Origin: Triops longicaudatus
Lineage: Eukaryota; Arthropoda; Branchiopoda; Notostraca; Triopsidae
Assembly: GCA_022885665.1 (NCBI GenBank)
Contig: JAGQDJ010000024.1
Coordinates: 992,001 to 1,056,000 of the forward strand
Reading direction: 5' to 3'
Length of the DNA stretch: 64,000 nt
Shown: piece by piece, positions 1 to 12,300 of the stretch
Position numbering within the stretch: position 1 is the stretch's first letter
Layout: each line of letters opens with the position of its first letter
Notes under the pieces: model-generated
Told to the model about the DNA's origin: nothing
The model's database searches: none
Seen by the model: only the letters and a program-made list of their open reading frames with translations
Position numbers and translations under genes: made by a program

Positions 1-1907
1 AGTGCATATTCGAGCACGATTCTGGTGTTATTTTGTATGTATCATTCCCAGCGCTTGAGCTACTGGGTATTACTTATGCTTACGTGTTCCATTATGTATG
101 AAGCACGGCCCTCGAACTGCAGGTGACTGGTTTATTATCGTGCTGTATGATTAAAATAGGGCTTGTCTTGTACACCTTCGAGCTCATCGGGGAGTTACCC
201 TCTTGCGTTCAAATGTGTTCTTTTCCCCTGTTGATAACTATAAGCACTTTGCATAACCACTTCTTGTCATGCCCCGCATTCGTCTTGCGCGTTTTATTCT
301 TATTGGAAAAGGGGATGCGAAAGAACGAAGGAGTGAAAGAAGCTAGGCTTGCATGGCACGGCATTCCGCCACTGACTTTGTTGAATAGTGGTTCTTTCTT
401 CGAAATCGCTAACCCAGGGCTCTTTTTTTTCGCTTTGCATTGGTAACAGACAAGAAATTTCGTGCCTTCTTGCACCTGACATAAATTGTCCCGAAAAGTA
501 GAAAACCTACTTGACATACATTCGTTAAAATTAAATAAGCAAAAGGCAGACACGCATTTCGAGTCGCCACCAATTCTTCGTCGTCACGTCTCGCACTTCG
601 TTGACAGACTTGGCAGCGGAAGTCACTTTCTCGGGAGCGAAAAGCATTCGGTTACTGTGCAACGGCCTCGATTTCTAACTACTTCGGTAAAGGCCCTGTT
701 ATTAAAAAAAGCACACCCAAGGAAGGGATTAAAAAAATAAATTCAAGGTAAAACCGTCAGAAACGCTGATTAAGGTATGCTTATGCAAGAAGGCCAAGCA
801 AATTATGATCCAGAAAGTGTGTGAAAGATATAGGAAGAAAAAGATAGGGAAAGGGAGAGTTATGCATTCTAGATGAAGCATCTGGATCCTTAAGTAAAAA
901 GGATACTCGTGCACAAAATACTTCAGCTAAGTTGTCTAGTGTATTCAGTGGGCATGAATGGGCATTTATTGAAGGAATTTCTAGTGCTTGAGCCCGGCTT
1001 CCTTTGTATTTTCTCAAAGAATGCTTCCTTCATCTCTTCTCATTCTTTGCCCCCCTCTCAGTCCTCACGGGGGTATTTAGCTCACTCCGGGCCCCTTAAA
1101 ATTTACTAGTCCTCTTCCGCTTCGTATTTAGAATACATTTTTCGCTTCTTCGTTAAAAGCCAAAAGGCCTCTTGTCCATCCTCCGGACTTGGGGAAGCAA
1201 AAGTTCGTCAGTTCTTGGCCTTGCGTTGGTATGGCATGTTGAGGCAAGTTCTCAGGGAACATGTCAAAGATGCTGATTCACGAGAAGTGAACGGGCACTC
1301 CTTATTTACTTCTTTCTTAACTTCTATGCGAGGATCAGAGTTCAATTATTTCTTTGTAAGTCGCCCAGAACTTTTTGATTAGAGGTGCGATAACGAAAGT
1401 CGCAATCGTTCGCGGAATGCTTACTCTGGCCTTATTACCTGGCACATTTTCCCTGATGGTACACTTCGGGTGGGCGCCATATGGAGCAACAAGGTCAAGA
1501 GTGTCTTCTTCGCTGTGTTATTCATGGTTCGCGCTCTCCTGCTCGTAATTTATGACCTTTCTGAAAACTTCAACAGTCATTTCTTGGCCACCGGGATCAA
1601 GTAGAAGGCAATCGGAATATCAAGTTCCGGCTCGGGGTTTTTGGCTGGGGTCCATATGCCAAAAATCATTTTAAGTACCCCGGTTTCCCTCTGGATGTTG
1701 GGTGGGCCGCCGACTTTTCGTCACGTATATTGCCTCAACTCTGGCTCTTCGCCTATCCGCGATTCCCACCTGTTTCACATTTTAGAGTTGTCATGGAGAC
1801 CGACCGCTCCACATGTGCATAGCCGTTAAAATCATAAATGTGGCCCAAAGAATACCACCCACGTCCTGTTTGGATTGCATTTACCTGAACTTGCATGCTA
1901 TATGCAG

Positions 1908-1944
1908 TCTTATTCAACGTATCTGTCCTCTTATTCAACGTATC
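1908..1944. repeat. 21-base spaced tandem repeat
   Basis: The 16-base word tcttattcaacgtatc occurs at 1908-1923 and 1929-1944, a period of 21 bases. It is a small local duplication. Confidence 0.85.
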
Positions 1945-4900
1945 CCTCCACCTCGCGCCTTTTCGTCCCATCAACGTACCTTGTAGGATGAGAATCGCCG
2001 GTCCCAAATGATATGCGGCGTTGCTGGTCCTGACAACTTCCTCGATGAGGCAACCTGGCAGCACAACTAACAACTAAGCCATTGAAAAATCTCATTCCAA
2101 GGCAATCAATGTACAAGATACGGTCAAGACGCGCGGAATCCGGTTGGGAATGCTGATAGGATGAGAGCAAAGCCCAGTACCGGGTTTGCTGGACCGTGAA
2201 AAAAACGAGAAAAGTGATTTAAGCTTCTCCGTTTACTTAACGAAGCTCTTGGCTTGTTGTTCGTTTTCCGAAATATGAAGATTTAACGTTACGCTTAATA
2301 GTCCCGACAAGCTAGTCCAGACTTGTACGTTGTCGGTGTTTTTTTGTCCTTGTTTTCCGTGTGGGCTTCTTATCTTGATAACGTGCGAGCGACTAACAAT
2401 TACGAAGGAGGTAATAGGGAATTTGTGTTGGTGGCAGACATATTTGGCTAGGCGCCAGATGATTTGTGGCCTTCCGCCGTGATGCGATTTTTTCTTTTCG
2501 CGAGAAACAGTAATTCTTATTTTTTTTCTAAACAAAACAAGGAGGAACGCCTTGTAGCTCCGGAGTTCTGCCCGAAAAAAGCTAACGGCACACATCTTAG
2601 GCCAGAGATAATGATGCTGGCTTGGCTGCTTCACTCATTTGCTTTCTCTTTTCTTATTTTCCCCAAATGCTGTCGTTCCACTTTTTTCCTGTCTTCTTCT
2701 TATTTTTTCATTTACGAGTCTTGAGTCTTGGCTAGGTCATTATGTTTTCGTCCAAGTCTTGTAAAATCAAACATCGAATATGTATAGGCTTTTCTCGCAT
2801 GGCTTACTTGGGTGAAGTACTTACAGGAAACTGTTTCGTGGCGCTTTCCATTAGTTAATCGGCATCAAGAAAACCTGGAACTCGATCCAACCAAGTTGAG
2901 TCGAGTTGTCTATTGCATTTCAGTTGGGGAGGGTAAAGAGGCGTCACTGGTACTAGGCTCACAGAGGGTTTTCTTTTGCTCCAAGGGCTTCCAAGGAATC
3001 ATGTATGCGAGCTTTGAAAACCGTCAGCTGCATGTTTTCTCTGTGACAGCTATGCATAGGCAAGGACTTAGATGAGATCTTTTTTGAATTCTGAATGGCT
3101 TTTCATGCGAAGTGAAGCAAACGCAGATCTGCTGGCGATGCGGAGATAGGGAGGACCGATTTTTGCACATGACTAATATTATAGCACCCAAGCAAAGCTG
3201 ATCTTCTTGGCAAACAACGGAAGTTTCTTTACTCCTTTAAAACTCAGCGGCGTGGGGTGGTCACTCAAAAGCAGACTCTTGTACACGCGCCGCAAGGGAA
3301 AAAATGCGGCGAAAAAGAGACGCTTTTCCGTAGTGATCATCAGTCAAGAGGAAAACTTGGTACAACACGGATTTCGCGGAGACTGCAGAAAAGAAACTCG
3401 ATCTTCTCTCTTAGATCTTCGCCCTTGTGAAGTACAAAAATGATGACAAAAAAGACGACTTTTTTGTTAGTTACAGCCAAAGAGAGCTGGACGCCGCTGA
3501 CTTTCAAGACGAATCTCAGCAAGAAGAGCGAGCCAGCAGCTGAACAAGAGATGGAAGGCAAGGCGCCCTGGGATGCTAAAGAAACTGGCGGTTCCAGGGA
3601 AAAACTTTTGACGCCCATACGTCGTCAGCAATATCGTGGTGCATGAAAGCTCGGCCGTCCTTAACTATTGGCGAAACTATAACTTATTTTCTTGTCAGGA
3701 CAATGTTGCATTATACAACCGGCCAGTAAGCAACAGGGACCGTTTTTTGTTTTTCAGGGCACAAGCTTTTGTCCTCTCCGTTAGTTCGCCCCCATCAGTT
3801 TTTCTTCACTTGACACGGGTTTTCTCCTTTTTGGCAGATCCACCATGACAAAAACCGATGCTGCAGATTACTAGTTGGCAGCTTAGCTAAAAAGTTTTTG
3901 CAGGCCTCTGCTTCCACGAATTCCAGCCCTTTTTCGACCTCGACACAACCCAAATACGCGAGCAGAAATGTAAAATAAAACATACATATTTTTTTTAAAA
4001 AAAGAAAGGAAAGTGACAGCTTAATTTTGAAAATAGTGTAAAAATTAGCAACTACAGGGGTGGAAGGATGATTGCCGTATGCTTTGTTCTCCTATGAAAC
4101 ATTTTTCAGTGGGTACCAGAAAGAGCCACTAGATTGACCGCGTTTTACGTGCAATTGGGCTGCCGTGCCGAAAATCCTATAAAGACGCCAGGAATGTATT
4201 GTTTTTGGAACAAAAATAGGCAAAAAAAGAGGTTTTTTTTCGGGGACGCTGGACCTGGAGATCGAGCGAGAGAAGCGCCGAGTCAGCGTAATTGACGGGA
4301 GGGAAAGGAAAGCACGGAACGGGCAGTGTGAACGGCGCGGCACTCCAACGACCAAGCTGTAACTACTGGCCACAGGCCTTGGCTCGTATACCTTGCCCAC
4401 TTTCCTTGATGGAATCCTACGGTAAATGATAGAAAAGAAAAAGGTTGGGCTGTCGTAAACGTTTGTTTCGTAAAATTGCATTTTAGAGTCTGGTGCTCGT
4501 CTCGTCCACGTCAACTCAATTTTGCATGACAAGTCTATCCCAAGGATAATTCCACACCCGATTCGTTTTGCGTTCCCTAACCCAATCCGGGGGGAAAAAA
4601 GCAAAGGCGGATAGTATTAATATTGGTGAAAGAGCACCTCGGCTCCAAACTTTCGCTAGCGAGCGCAACTTTTCTTCGTTTGTTTTCATGCCAACCAGGG
4701 AGAGCACGTTATCGTTTTATAAACGCGCAATACGAAAGCCTTTTCGTGTTGATGTCCATCCCATCTGCCACTAGTCCATTCCTTTTTCATCGCCTGGTCA
4801 CGTCCCTCTTTATAACTAATTTAATGTTTATTCCGCCCAGATACATTTTTAAAACTAAAGATCTTCAAATCAAAAGCCCGTCCAGCCCAGGAAGTGCTGC

Positions 4901-6125
4901 TGACTAATTAAAACAGCCTAAATTTTCCCCTTAGGCAATCAAAGGAACTATTTATAATGCAAGTCCATAAAAGCTATCCGCATCTCTATCGTTTACCGGA
5001 AGGAAGAGGGTATTGTCGGGTCATTTGCTAGAGTTAGCTTCTTTTTCCTTCTCAGGAAATGTGACTATATATGGCAGTTTTACGTCCTTGGGTCCACGAT
5101 CGTTCTACATTATTCTTGTGTACCACTGGTAGTTTTGACAAGCAAAGCTAAAGAACTGGATTTCAAGCTTTCTGTTCGTCAACTTTCAATAATAGCGCCA
5201 GCTATACGGAAGTCCGTAATGGAAGACCTGGTGGGCGTTCCGCATTGTTACACTAGGCTCTTTGTACGTGCCGTAAATCAGCGGGCGACATTTACAGCGA
5301 AGGCATCTAAGTGTAAGGAAGTCTTACAATAATCTGCATACTAGTAGTAGACCTAACTACTGGCCAAACCCGACGTTCCCTTCCCTACCCTCCCACTCCC
5401 ACCCCCTTACTATCGGAGAAAACAAAAAAGGACTAGGGTTTATATTCAAACTAGCCCTATAAAAGGTTAATCTACATCGCATGTGGGAAAGCTGGCAAAC
5501 AGGATTGTCTACCACTTCTGCGAGGCGTAAAGCTAGGTGCAACCTTTAATTCATGGGATTGGACCTTATGAAGTAATCTCGCCAGCTAAAGGAAGGGGGG
5601 AAAAAATTAGAATCCTTTTTGTTACAGGGAAAGGTTGGATTGTATCCGTGGCCCACATTCTTTGCTCTCAAAAATGCGGAGGTATTTCGGCTTAACCTTT
5701 AAAAGCCCTGGCGAACCTTTTCCGTTGATTTCTCACCAAGGAAGTGCCAATAACCCTCTTTTGATTACACAGGACTCCAAGTTGTCCGTGCCACTTTGCT
5801 GGGGTATTTTCGCATGTACTCGGGGAAAATGGTGAGTCAGAGGTGAAAATGCTTGTCGACTAACTCGCCCTGCTGGTTGTGTGAGAAACGAGTCAAAACT
5901 CCATAGTTTAAGGGTAGGGTAACTGTACGCGGTGTAGAATAGTACGCAGTAAATGAACTCAAATGACCCCCCTACTTGATATCCCTGTTTTCGGATGATT
6001 TTTCATCGACTGCTTGCCACGTTACTTCGCGGAAGAGTTGCTGTCCTTCGACTCCCTGGAAACCTGGTATACTACGGCGAAAACCCCCCAACTTGCCTCA
6101 ACTTGAGGAAAACTCTCTCTTTCAA

Positions 6126-6146
6126 TGTGTGTACGTGTGTGTGTGT
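6126..6146. repeat. GT microsatellite
   Basis: A (GT)n tract interrupted once by AC (gtgtgtacgtgtgtgtgtgtc). Confidence 0.85.
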
Positions 6147-9100
6147 CTATAGGACTGGGGTATACCCCATACACAGGGCACCGGCAAAATTCGCCTTCGC
6201 CCTTACTTGACCCCGTTAGGATGCGAAAATAAGAGGGGGAAACGCTGCCGGTATGGGAACTTATTTGCTGGGACTAAAGAAACAAAAATAATCAAGCTCA
6301 AGCCAAGGACCCGTGAGCGCTGTGTTGCTTGTTATGGACCTTTTGTATACTTTGAGGGAGGTGTGTAGCCTATATTCGAGACCGCCAAAGACATCGGGGT
6401 ACAGGACTGTGCTCTCTCGCTTGCTTGGTCTAAGAACCAAGTCCGTGTTGCTCTGCAATGACAGTGTCAATAACAAGACGTTTTTCACAACCATGGCGCT
6501 CCGCGGTGTCATACTCCTTCCTGGGAATGATGGGGCAATTAAGCTGAGATCTAAAAATGGTTCAAGTGGCTTCAAGGGGAAATAAATAAAAATCCGAGGG
6601 GCTGTGTATACAAATATAGAGATGATGTGTGTGTGTAGAAAGCGTTAGATTACAGCGGCGACGTGTTGTATGCTTTTCATCCGTGGCGTGAATTGATGAT
6701 TGACGGTGGGGCGAGAACCTTGTGGTTTAGACGAGGCCAACAATAGAAGATACGTCTCCGGTTTTTATTCCAGGGCTGTTGCTTTCGGCTGCCACAAGTC
6801 CAGTGTAAAGCTTTTCGCCTTTAATCCGGACGCTGGCTGCCATATATATACCTATAGCCACGGAACTGGCCAGGATCTAGAAGCATGACTGTGAGAGTAC
6901 AGACCCATCAATAACGTTCCGCGGCAACATTCCTGACAAAATTCCTCCCAGGCAGAACCCGCACTCATTCGCCTGTATATCCTTCGGTGATAATGCTCGG
7001 ACCTAGCTTGTTTCACGTTCTGTCGAGTAAAAAGCAACCTAATACACACGTGAAACTCCAGAAGCACTTGGACCGAAACAACTTCTTATGAAGGCTGTGG
7101 AGGAGAATTGGCAGGGCGAAGAGCGCGAAGTTGAGGACAATTGTAACAATAGTCAGCAAAGCACCTTTTAAATGCGGTGCAAACGATGAGGGCTACCTTC
7201 CAGATGAGAAAGGGGTGGAATTGAAATGTTGCTCGAATGGGTCCAACTTCATTCATGGCTTGCTCATGGTAAAGCCGCGTATGTGTTATAAGCTGCAGTG
7301 GACCCAGTCGGCTTGAATCACTAGGGCGGCCCATTACAAAAGAGGCGAAAACGACGAGCGAGGGAATGTAGACCGGAGGAGAAGAAGTCACGTTTTAGGA
7401 ATGTTCGGCTCTGGCAAGCCTGGTTTTGGTAGTCGTAGCGTATACTTAATATCTATTTGGGAAGATGGGGGTTATGTTGTAAGTGTCGGTGGTGGAAATG
7501 AAGCATTCAATCTCACCATAGGGTGATGGGAATGGAGGCACAAATCGGAACGGGAGAAAAGGGTCGTAAACACGGTTGCAATAACAATGGTCCCTTCCGC
7601 CAGAGTTGCCGCAGCCTAGAAGCCCTCTTTTTTTCTCCCCTTTGATATACTGTACACTACGTACGGAACGAAAACTAACGATATGAGTTGTTGCGCTATA
7701 GTTGTGTGCGAACCCAAAGAGGTCATGAAACATTTTATGCCTTATATTTCTTTAAAGGGGCCTTCGTACCAGTCATGCGAAAAGGTCCAGTTAAAAGAGC
7801 TCCAACAACAATCCCCAATAGGTAAAGGAAAATTAAAGCGGTCCCGGAGTCAGAGCCGAGTCGCGGAGTGGTATATAAAAAACAACGCAATGGAACACAT
7901 TAAGGGGCTTGGGAAGAAAAGCTATAACTTTTAAGTGTCGCCCATTCTGACAGAATCATTCTAAGGACTTGAATAGAAGGAAATGGGTGCAAATTTTTAT
8001 TTTCATTCGGCCACTTTTCCCTCTCTGGAACTATTGTTGGTACCCAGGTTAGCGTTTTGTTATAACCCCTGTGGGTGAGACAAAACAGCGCTAATGAATG
8101 CAAGAAATTAAAGACCGAAGGCACGAAAATGTTTTGTCGAGCTTCGAATGTATATTACGTTTCGCCATTATTGATAACAAGCATGGTTTTTCCCTTTATC
8201 TGCAACGGCTCTTGACCGTTTTCTAAGGTTTTCCTCCTTGTTGGATAACATTCTTTTGTCAGCTGTCTACATTCTTGTCCTTTCTTGAAGAACGAATTGT
8301 TCGAACGGCTGCAGTTACACTATAGAAAAGGAAACTTGGTCTCATATTAAAAGGGGAATGAAGCCTGCGGTTTGGAAGGAATAATATATAGAAAGTGTAG
8401 GGCCCATTAGGAATTAAGCGGAGTCCTGCCGTTGGCCAAGTAACGTTCGTAAATAGCCGGTTTGTATGGTTTGTAGCTCGGGTGGACGTCGACTTTCTTC
8501 GATTGAGTAGTGGCAAAGGTCAGAGGCTCAAGACACGCGATAATGACGGTTCTAACGTCACCCATGTTCCCCGTACCTACCGACCCAACCTTGACTTGTC
8601 ATTAGCATACAATCACTGCTGGCTTTTTGGCTGCCATGGCCAAAGCTAACCTGCCCGGGCTGCAGATCCTATAATAAAGAGAAATTTCCATACATGGTAA
8701 GCAAAAGCTGCAGGATGTGGGAGTTATTGGAAGGATATAGTTCGTCATAAAGTCTCAGAGCTGAAAAGATTCATTCCTTGAAAACCTGTTCATTTCTCTC
8801 CGCCTACCTCCGTTTTCTAACTCTACTATTAATCCCAGCTGAGAGATAAGACAGAAATAAAATAAAGCAAAAAGAACGAAAAATTTTCTCCATACGTGCG
8901 TGTGTCTCCTCGCTCGATTACGGCATTTGTAGAGGCGAAAGGGTTCCTTGAGACTTTTTTTCATATATTTTTTTATTTTAATATTCACAGCTAAGAAGGA
9001 ACAGCATTATCCCTAAGGAGATACACAAGCACCAGCTATAATGTTATAAAACCTCACCAGCTCTCGCTCTCTCTCTGTTTTGTTTTTTACGCTCGTAAGG

Positions 9101-10499
9101 GCTAACGTCATGGGCTATTCTTAGCCGTTTCATACTGAGATCCTCGTTCAGGATGCGTTCCTCGTTGCAGTAAAACCATAATAATGATACGCTTTAGTTC
9201 AGTTGCAGGCTTGCTAGCAGAAATTAGCGTACCGTTTGGTCAACTCCAGCTTACTTGCTCTAGATGCGATCTTTACTGAGTTGGTACTGGAGGTTGTATC
9301 TATTTCCTCAGGTCTAGGCTTCCATAAAGCAAGGAACGGAGCTGCAATATCACGGAAAAGAACGGTAAAAATGGTAATCCTTGTAATGGAGCGAGGGAGC
9401 GCAAGCAAAGGATTTGAATGGTAATATGCCTCTGCTACTATGTGCAATGAAATAAGAAGGGTCCACTTCAGGGGATCCTGGAAGATCAAGATCCATTTTG
9501 AAGCCCGATAAGGATCCTACTGACGTGGGGGCCCCAAGGCTTGAATAACCGAGGCTGTCAACTAAGCTATTAGTATGTTTTGGAATGTCTAACATCCTAC
9601 GTGATTAAGAGGAAAGACTGCTGGACGAGATTCGTTTAAGCTGTGGAAGATGAAAACTTAAATGTGGACGAAAGGTCTCACTAATGCGCAGGAGTTTCGT
9701 AAGACACTTACAAAGTGTAGGTAATGACAGCGACATAGCACAACTTCATACAACAACGAAGAGTATTTGCTTAACGCTGGAACCTCTTTCAGAATTTGCA
9801 CAGATCAAAGAGTTTAAAGTTGACGTGAAGAGAAGGCAAGTTTGGAATTATTTCGTGGTTTAGAGAGGACTAGGGAAATGGTGCAAACCTTTGCTTTAGA
9901 ATGAAAGGCTTCTTCAAACGGACACCTTGGAGAGTACACACAGTGTCTATTTTGCACTCATGACACAAGACTTGGTGCTGTGTAACAATGTTTGCATATA
10001 TACCATTCTCTTTTCGTGTTTGAATGGGAAGAAGGACGGATAATTACGAAACTTTATGAGAGAATTCGGGCTTTCGGCGTAATCAAATAATCTGCCGGCG
10101 TTTGGTGAAAACTCGTGACGTTCCCTGTCCCAGAACTTTTAAAGGATTATTCTTTGGTGCCCCTTAGGAGTGGAAATTTACACTGTAGCAGCCAGATACA
10201 AGTACAGTGCCTTCAAGGCTCCTAGCTCGAGTATATTCTAGCGTTTTTTTTTCCGTACCTGGGCTCATATTTTTATGGCGAGGTCTTTTTTTTCTGCATG
10301 GTGCATTTCTGAAAACAAATTACTTTAGTGCTACGCGGGTTTCGGCTTTATCTTTTTCATCCATTTTCTCTCAAACTGTTCTCTCGCCTGGACACCGTCA
10401 AAATGACGGACGTTACAACATGGCATAGAAAGCGCCTGCTCAAAATAAGCTAACGGCTTTTTCAGATTCTTTAGACCGGAAAGTTTACCATTCCTTAGG

Positions 10500-12300
10500 A
10501 AAAAATATTGAAGGCTTAACACGTATATTGTCCGCTGTCCGAAAGACTGAATTAAATAGAAAACGTTTGTGACGTTTACAACTGATAGCTTTGATACATG
10601 TAATCAGAAAAAAAAGTTTGATGTAAGCGTTATAAATAAACACTATTTTTTTGTTTAAAAAAGTGACACTGTTAATGGTTTTCCAGGTAATTTTCAGACA
10701 CGTGTCAAATCTACATGGTACATCTAACATACACTATAATGTCCTACTAAAATTAAAACACAATTACAGGAGGAAACACACTCTACACGTTGTGACAATC
10801 CGTAAATAATTTTTCTGAGAACAGATATTTCCTACCTATCGAAACCAATATGGAAAATTACTGGCAGAAGATTCTAATCATAATTGTATAAGCAGACTTA
10901 CGTTCCTTTCGAAAAAAGAAGTCCCTTTGTCACATAGCTCTCCGATACGAACGCGAGTTGGTGCGATGCACATATAGCAATCAGAATTCCCGGAATTGCA
11001 ATGTCCTGCTTAACTGGATTATCACATAGAATTTTTTTAACAAAAATTATCTAGTCTCATCGTGGAAACATTATACCAATTACCCTGCCGTTAGAAAGCT
11101 GCATTCAAAAAGGTATTTGAGCGTACTATGCGTGTGCCATACACACCCATGTCCATGGTGATGATCGCAGATATAGCAGAGATGATCGATTGCAATTTTG
11201 TTTATTTTTTGCATTTTTATTCATCATGACAGCTTCAGGACTAATCTCATGTAAGTAATGATCTATACTTAGGCAACTGGCCACACTTTTTACTATAAGT
11301 AAAAGGAAAAAAAACGTAAATAAAAAATTTATAAAATAATAATAATAATAAATTCCATTGCTGTTAATGTGATGGTGGGCGTTTTGTTTACAGCTTGACT
11401 AGCATTACTGATGCAAAAATTAAATATTTATAATTCGTATTTTACTACAGGTACAGGCACTTCTCATTTTAAAGTCTATGTTCTTGAGTACTTTCGAACC
11501 TTTGGTTCAAATCACGCAAATCACGCTGCAATAGCTGCTCGTATGGGAAAGAACTTCAATGTACACGGTTTAAAAACTGAGCAAGAAATAGCTTAATTTC
11601 CTTTTGGTTTCGGTCTGCACAGACTATTGCACGCGTCCTCGTCATCTGCACAAATTCGATCAAGGTTTCTCCAGCACTCCAAGCACCTTGTTGCCGACAG
11701 CAATTTTCGTGTTTTTATTACGGTGAGTGATGTCATCTGTGAAAAGTTTGCGTTCTTGCTGGCTTAGATTTCGACACAGCTCTTTCCTGTTAAGTAGTAT
11801 ACCAGCTCACTTTGCCATGAAATAATTTTGTATAACCCGAAATTGAAGTTAAAGAAATAATGATGGTAGACGAGTCTGTTTGGGCTTTATTTCAAAAATT
11901 CTTAGATGTATTACCATCTAATATAAATGAGCTACTGCGATACAAAATGTACAAGTGTTCCAAACTATATGCATAGTTTCAAATATGATACATGTCTGAA
12001 CGGTGTGTACAAAATGGCAACCGGCGACTTTTTTTCTTCCCGTCCATTTTTTATACACAAGAGGGGGGCGGGGGAGAGGAGGAAGGGAGGTGGGCCACAA
12101 AGTGGAGGAGAGGTTTTCTTTTTCTGGAAAAATATTGCCAACAAACTATTGTCTTTTTAACTTCTTTTTCATCTTTAAAATTTTCATGTTTACAATAAAT
12201 TAATTCCAGCTTCGACTGCTTTTGTGAGGGGGTTAGAGGGGGTGGGTTTTTTTCGTTTCGCCTGTTAGGTCACGGAAAAACAATAAAGAAACTCACAGTT
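10500..12300. other. AT-rich non-coding block
   Basis: Base composition shifts to clearly AT-rich, with an AAT microsatellite and several TTTATT words. A small frame at 11451-11596 follows a possible splice acceptor and is treated as a finding. The block lies 4-6 kb beyond the SoxC stop and could hold distal poly(A) sites or an enhancer. Confidence 0.5.
11334..11352. repeat. AAT microsatellite
   Basis: A short (AAT)n run inside the AT-rich block at about 10.5-12.3 kb. Confidence 0.9.

Larger units (their letters stand above)
1..10500. other. Intergenic, no supported gene
   Basis: I see no recognisable coding exon, RNA gene or mobile element. The longest open frame (4604-4092, minus, 170 codons) has no domain and an irregular composition. 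Only a 21-base repeat at 1908 and a GT microsatellite at 6126 stand out. Confidence 0.6.

Noticed and set aside
4092..4604. 170-codon minus-strand open frame
   Set aside because: Composition is irregular, there is no motif or splice context, and two overlapping frames are similarly open.
11500..11530. tRNA-like T-loop word ggttcaaatc
   Set aside because: No matching acceptor stem, D arm or anticodon arm could be built around it.
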